The position numbers and the translations under genes are program-made. Below are positions 28,921 to 29,798 of a stretch of 29,798 nucleotides of DNA, piece after piece. Every line of letters begins with the position of its first letter. Positions within the stretch are counted from its first letter, which is position 1. The notes beneath the pieces are model-generated. The model saw only the letters and a list, made by a program, of their open reading frames with translations. It had not been told where the DNA came from and did not search any database. Source of the DNA: Bacillota bacterium (lineage in GTDB: Bacteria; Bacillota; Clostridia; Lachnospirales; Lachnospiraceae); NCBI GenBank assembly GCA_023393095.1, contig JAEWMT010000129.1:1-29798 (forward strand), read 5' to 3'.

Positions 28921-29628
28921 ATGAGTAAAGTCACTGCAGTTGTTCTGGCTGCCGGACAGGGAAGGCGTATGAATACACAGGTGGCCAAACAGTATCTGAT
29001 GCTGCAGGGGAAACCGGTGCTGTATTATTCCCTGAAAGCATTTGAAGAAAGTAGTGTGGATGATATTATTCTGGTTACCGGTAATGGGCAGATGGAATAT
29101 TGTCTGGAATATATTATAGAGCCGAATAATTTTACAAAAATCAGCAGGGTAATTGAAGGCGGTAGGGAACGTTATGATTCAGTCTTTTATGCGCTTAATA
29201 ACATAGAGTACTCCGACTATGTACTGATTCATGATGGAGCCAGACCATTTATTACGAAAGCCTTGATTGAAAATATTATAGAAAATGTAAAAGAATATAA
29301 AGCCTGCATAATCGGTACTCCTGTAAAAGAAACTATAAAAGTGGTGAATTCAGAGGGGATGATTACTGCAACACCCGATCGAAGTACCTTATGGTCTGCA
29401 CAAACTCCTCAGGCATTTGATTATACATTAATAAAAGAAGCATATAATATATTCTATTCGGATAAAGATAAGAATGGATTGGGGATAACCGATGATGCCA
29501 TGGTTTATGAGAGCTATTTAAAGCGTCCTGTAAAGATGCTTTTCGGTGATTATAATAACCTAAAACTCACCACTCCTGAGGATTTAATACATGCAGAAGA
29601 AATACTGAACCATTTATTGTGTGAATAA
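28921..29628 (+). CDS. ispD: 2-C-methyl-D-erythritol 4-phosphate cytidylyltransferase IspD
   Basis: A 235-residue enzyme of the non-mevalonate (MEP) isoprenoid pathway that joins CTP to methylerythritol phosphate. The nucleotide-binding VLAAGQGRRM is at residues 8-17, KQYLMLQGKPV follows, and the VEGGRERYDSV-like (VIEGGRERYDSV), IHDGARPF and TTPEDLIHAEEIL blocks are standard. AAGTGGGG stands before the ATG, a rather G-rich site. The 139 bp between tsaD and ispD hold repeated AAAGCTAT and ATATATAAAGC words but no clear promoter. It could also act on ribitol phosphate (TarI), a close relative, but there are no teichoic acid genes alongside. A weak terminator follows. Confidence 0.9.
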   Translation: MSKVTAVVLAAGQGRRMNTQVAKQYLMLQGKPVLYYSLKAFEESSVDDIILVTGNGQMEYCLEYIIEPNNFTKISRVIEGGRERYDSVFYALNNIEYSDYVLIHDGARPFITKALIENIIENVKEYKACIIGTPVKETIKVVNSEGMITATPDRSTLWSAQTPQAFDYTLIKEAYNIFYSDKDKNGLGITDDAMVYESYLKRPVKMLFGDYNNLKLTTPEDLIHAEEILNHLLCE

Positions 29629-29634
29629 AATAAA

Positions 29635-29654
29635 AAAAAGAAACAATTCTTTTT
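29635..29654 (+). terminator. Weak AT-rich hairpin after ispD
   Basis: AAAAAGAA (29635-29642) pairs with TTCTTTTT (29647-29654) around ACAA. It is all A-T but for one pair, so termination is doubtful. Confidence 0.45.
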
Positions 29655-29673
29655 GTGAATAATAGAAAACCAC

Positions 29674-29702
29674 TTGACACATGATATTTTAGGTGATATA
29701 CT
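29674..29702 (+). promoter_or_regulatory. Strong promoter of tRNA-Ser
   Basis: TTGACA (29674-29679), a 17-nt spacer and TATACT (29697-29702), with transcription expected about 9 bp before the tRNA. Confidence 0.85.
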
Positions 29703-29717
29703 AGCAAAGCGACGTTT

Positions 29718-29798
29718 GGAGAGATGCCCGAGCGGCTTAAGGGGCTGGTCTTGAAAACCAGTGATTCCGAAAGGAACCGTGGGTTCGAATCCCACTCT
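29718..29798 (+). tRNA. tRNA-Ser(UGA), cut by the window end
   Basis: Acceptor arm GGAGAGA (29718-29724), D-arm GCCCGAGCGGCTTAAGGGGC region, anticodon stem CTGGT/ACCAG (29745-29749, 29757-29761) with loop CTTGAAA and anticodon TGA (29752-29754), a long variable arm (GATTCC/GGAACC) and T-arm GTGGG-TTCGAAT-CCCAC. The long variable arm and anticodon make it serine. Only the first three bases of the 3' acceptor strand are inside the window. Confidence 0.96.

Overview
The window looks like chromosomal DNA from an AT-rich anaerobic Firmicute, most likely a Lachnospiraceae-type clostridium (relatives of Lachnoclostridium or Anaerocolumna). The grounds are low GC, strong AGGAGG ribosome binding sites, sigma-A promoters of the TTGACA-17-TATAAT type, a long-form HPF, a SecA with a Cys-rich tail, a frameshifted prfB, an FMN riboswitch upstream of ribU, and an ApgM-type phosphomutase beside homoserine dehydrogenase. 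The species call is inference. Almost everything is housekeeping; no phage, IS element, CRISPR array or defence island is visible.

Layout. 1-3.1 kb: a SAM methyltransferase, thioredoxin reductase (trxB) and a secreted SH3-NlpC/P60 wall hydrolase with a perfect consensus promoter followed by a WalR-type box. 3.2-5.5 kb: a PilZ protein, a gene-poor stretch of about 900 bp holding a tight cluster of DnaA boxes, then hpf with an unusual nested palindrome over its 3' end. 5.5-9.9 kb: secA, prfB with its programmed +1 frameshift, and cheW. 10.0-11.1 kb: an SdpR/SdpI-type autorepressor and membrane-protein pair with two identical operator palindromes around the promoter. 11.4-14.7 kb: ACT-domain protein, homoserine dehydrogenase (hom) and apgM, probably part of threonine synthesis. 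14.9-16.6 kb, minus strand: a secreted protein built of three nearly identical 164-residue modules. 17.0-20.2 kb: tex and a YdcF-type membrane protein. 20.3-21.2 kb: FMN riboswitch and ribU. 21.3-23.3 kb: tsaE-tsaB-rimI and a small zinc-ribbon protein. 23.4-25.8 kb: threonine aldolase (minus strand) and a divergent DUF4846-type lipoprotein, separated by overlapping opposed promoters and a 140-bp imperfect palindrome. 25.9-28.8 kb: a structured intergenic stretch, then rnz, a membrane-anchored unknown and tsaD. 28.9 kb to the end: ispD and a tRNA-Ser(UGA) cut by the window edge.

The genes fall into a few themes: translation and ribosome upkeep (hpf, prfB, rimI, tsaB/D/E, rnz, tRNA-Ser, tex), the cell envelope and secretion (secA, NlpC/P60, YdcF, ispD, lipoprotein), and threonine metabolism (hom, apgM, threonine aldolase).

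No clearly new multi-gene system is present. The signals most worth a second look are non-coding: the DnaA-box cluster away from any dnaA gene, the promoter-preceded palindrome at 24.6 kb, the nested palindrome behind hpf, the interleaved inverted repeats at 25.9-26.0 kb, and the duplicated SdpR-type operator. All functional calls are from reading the sequence and family knowledge; no database search was run.
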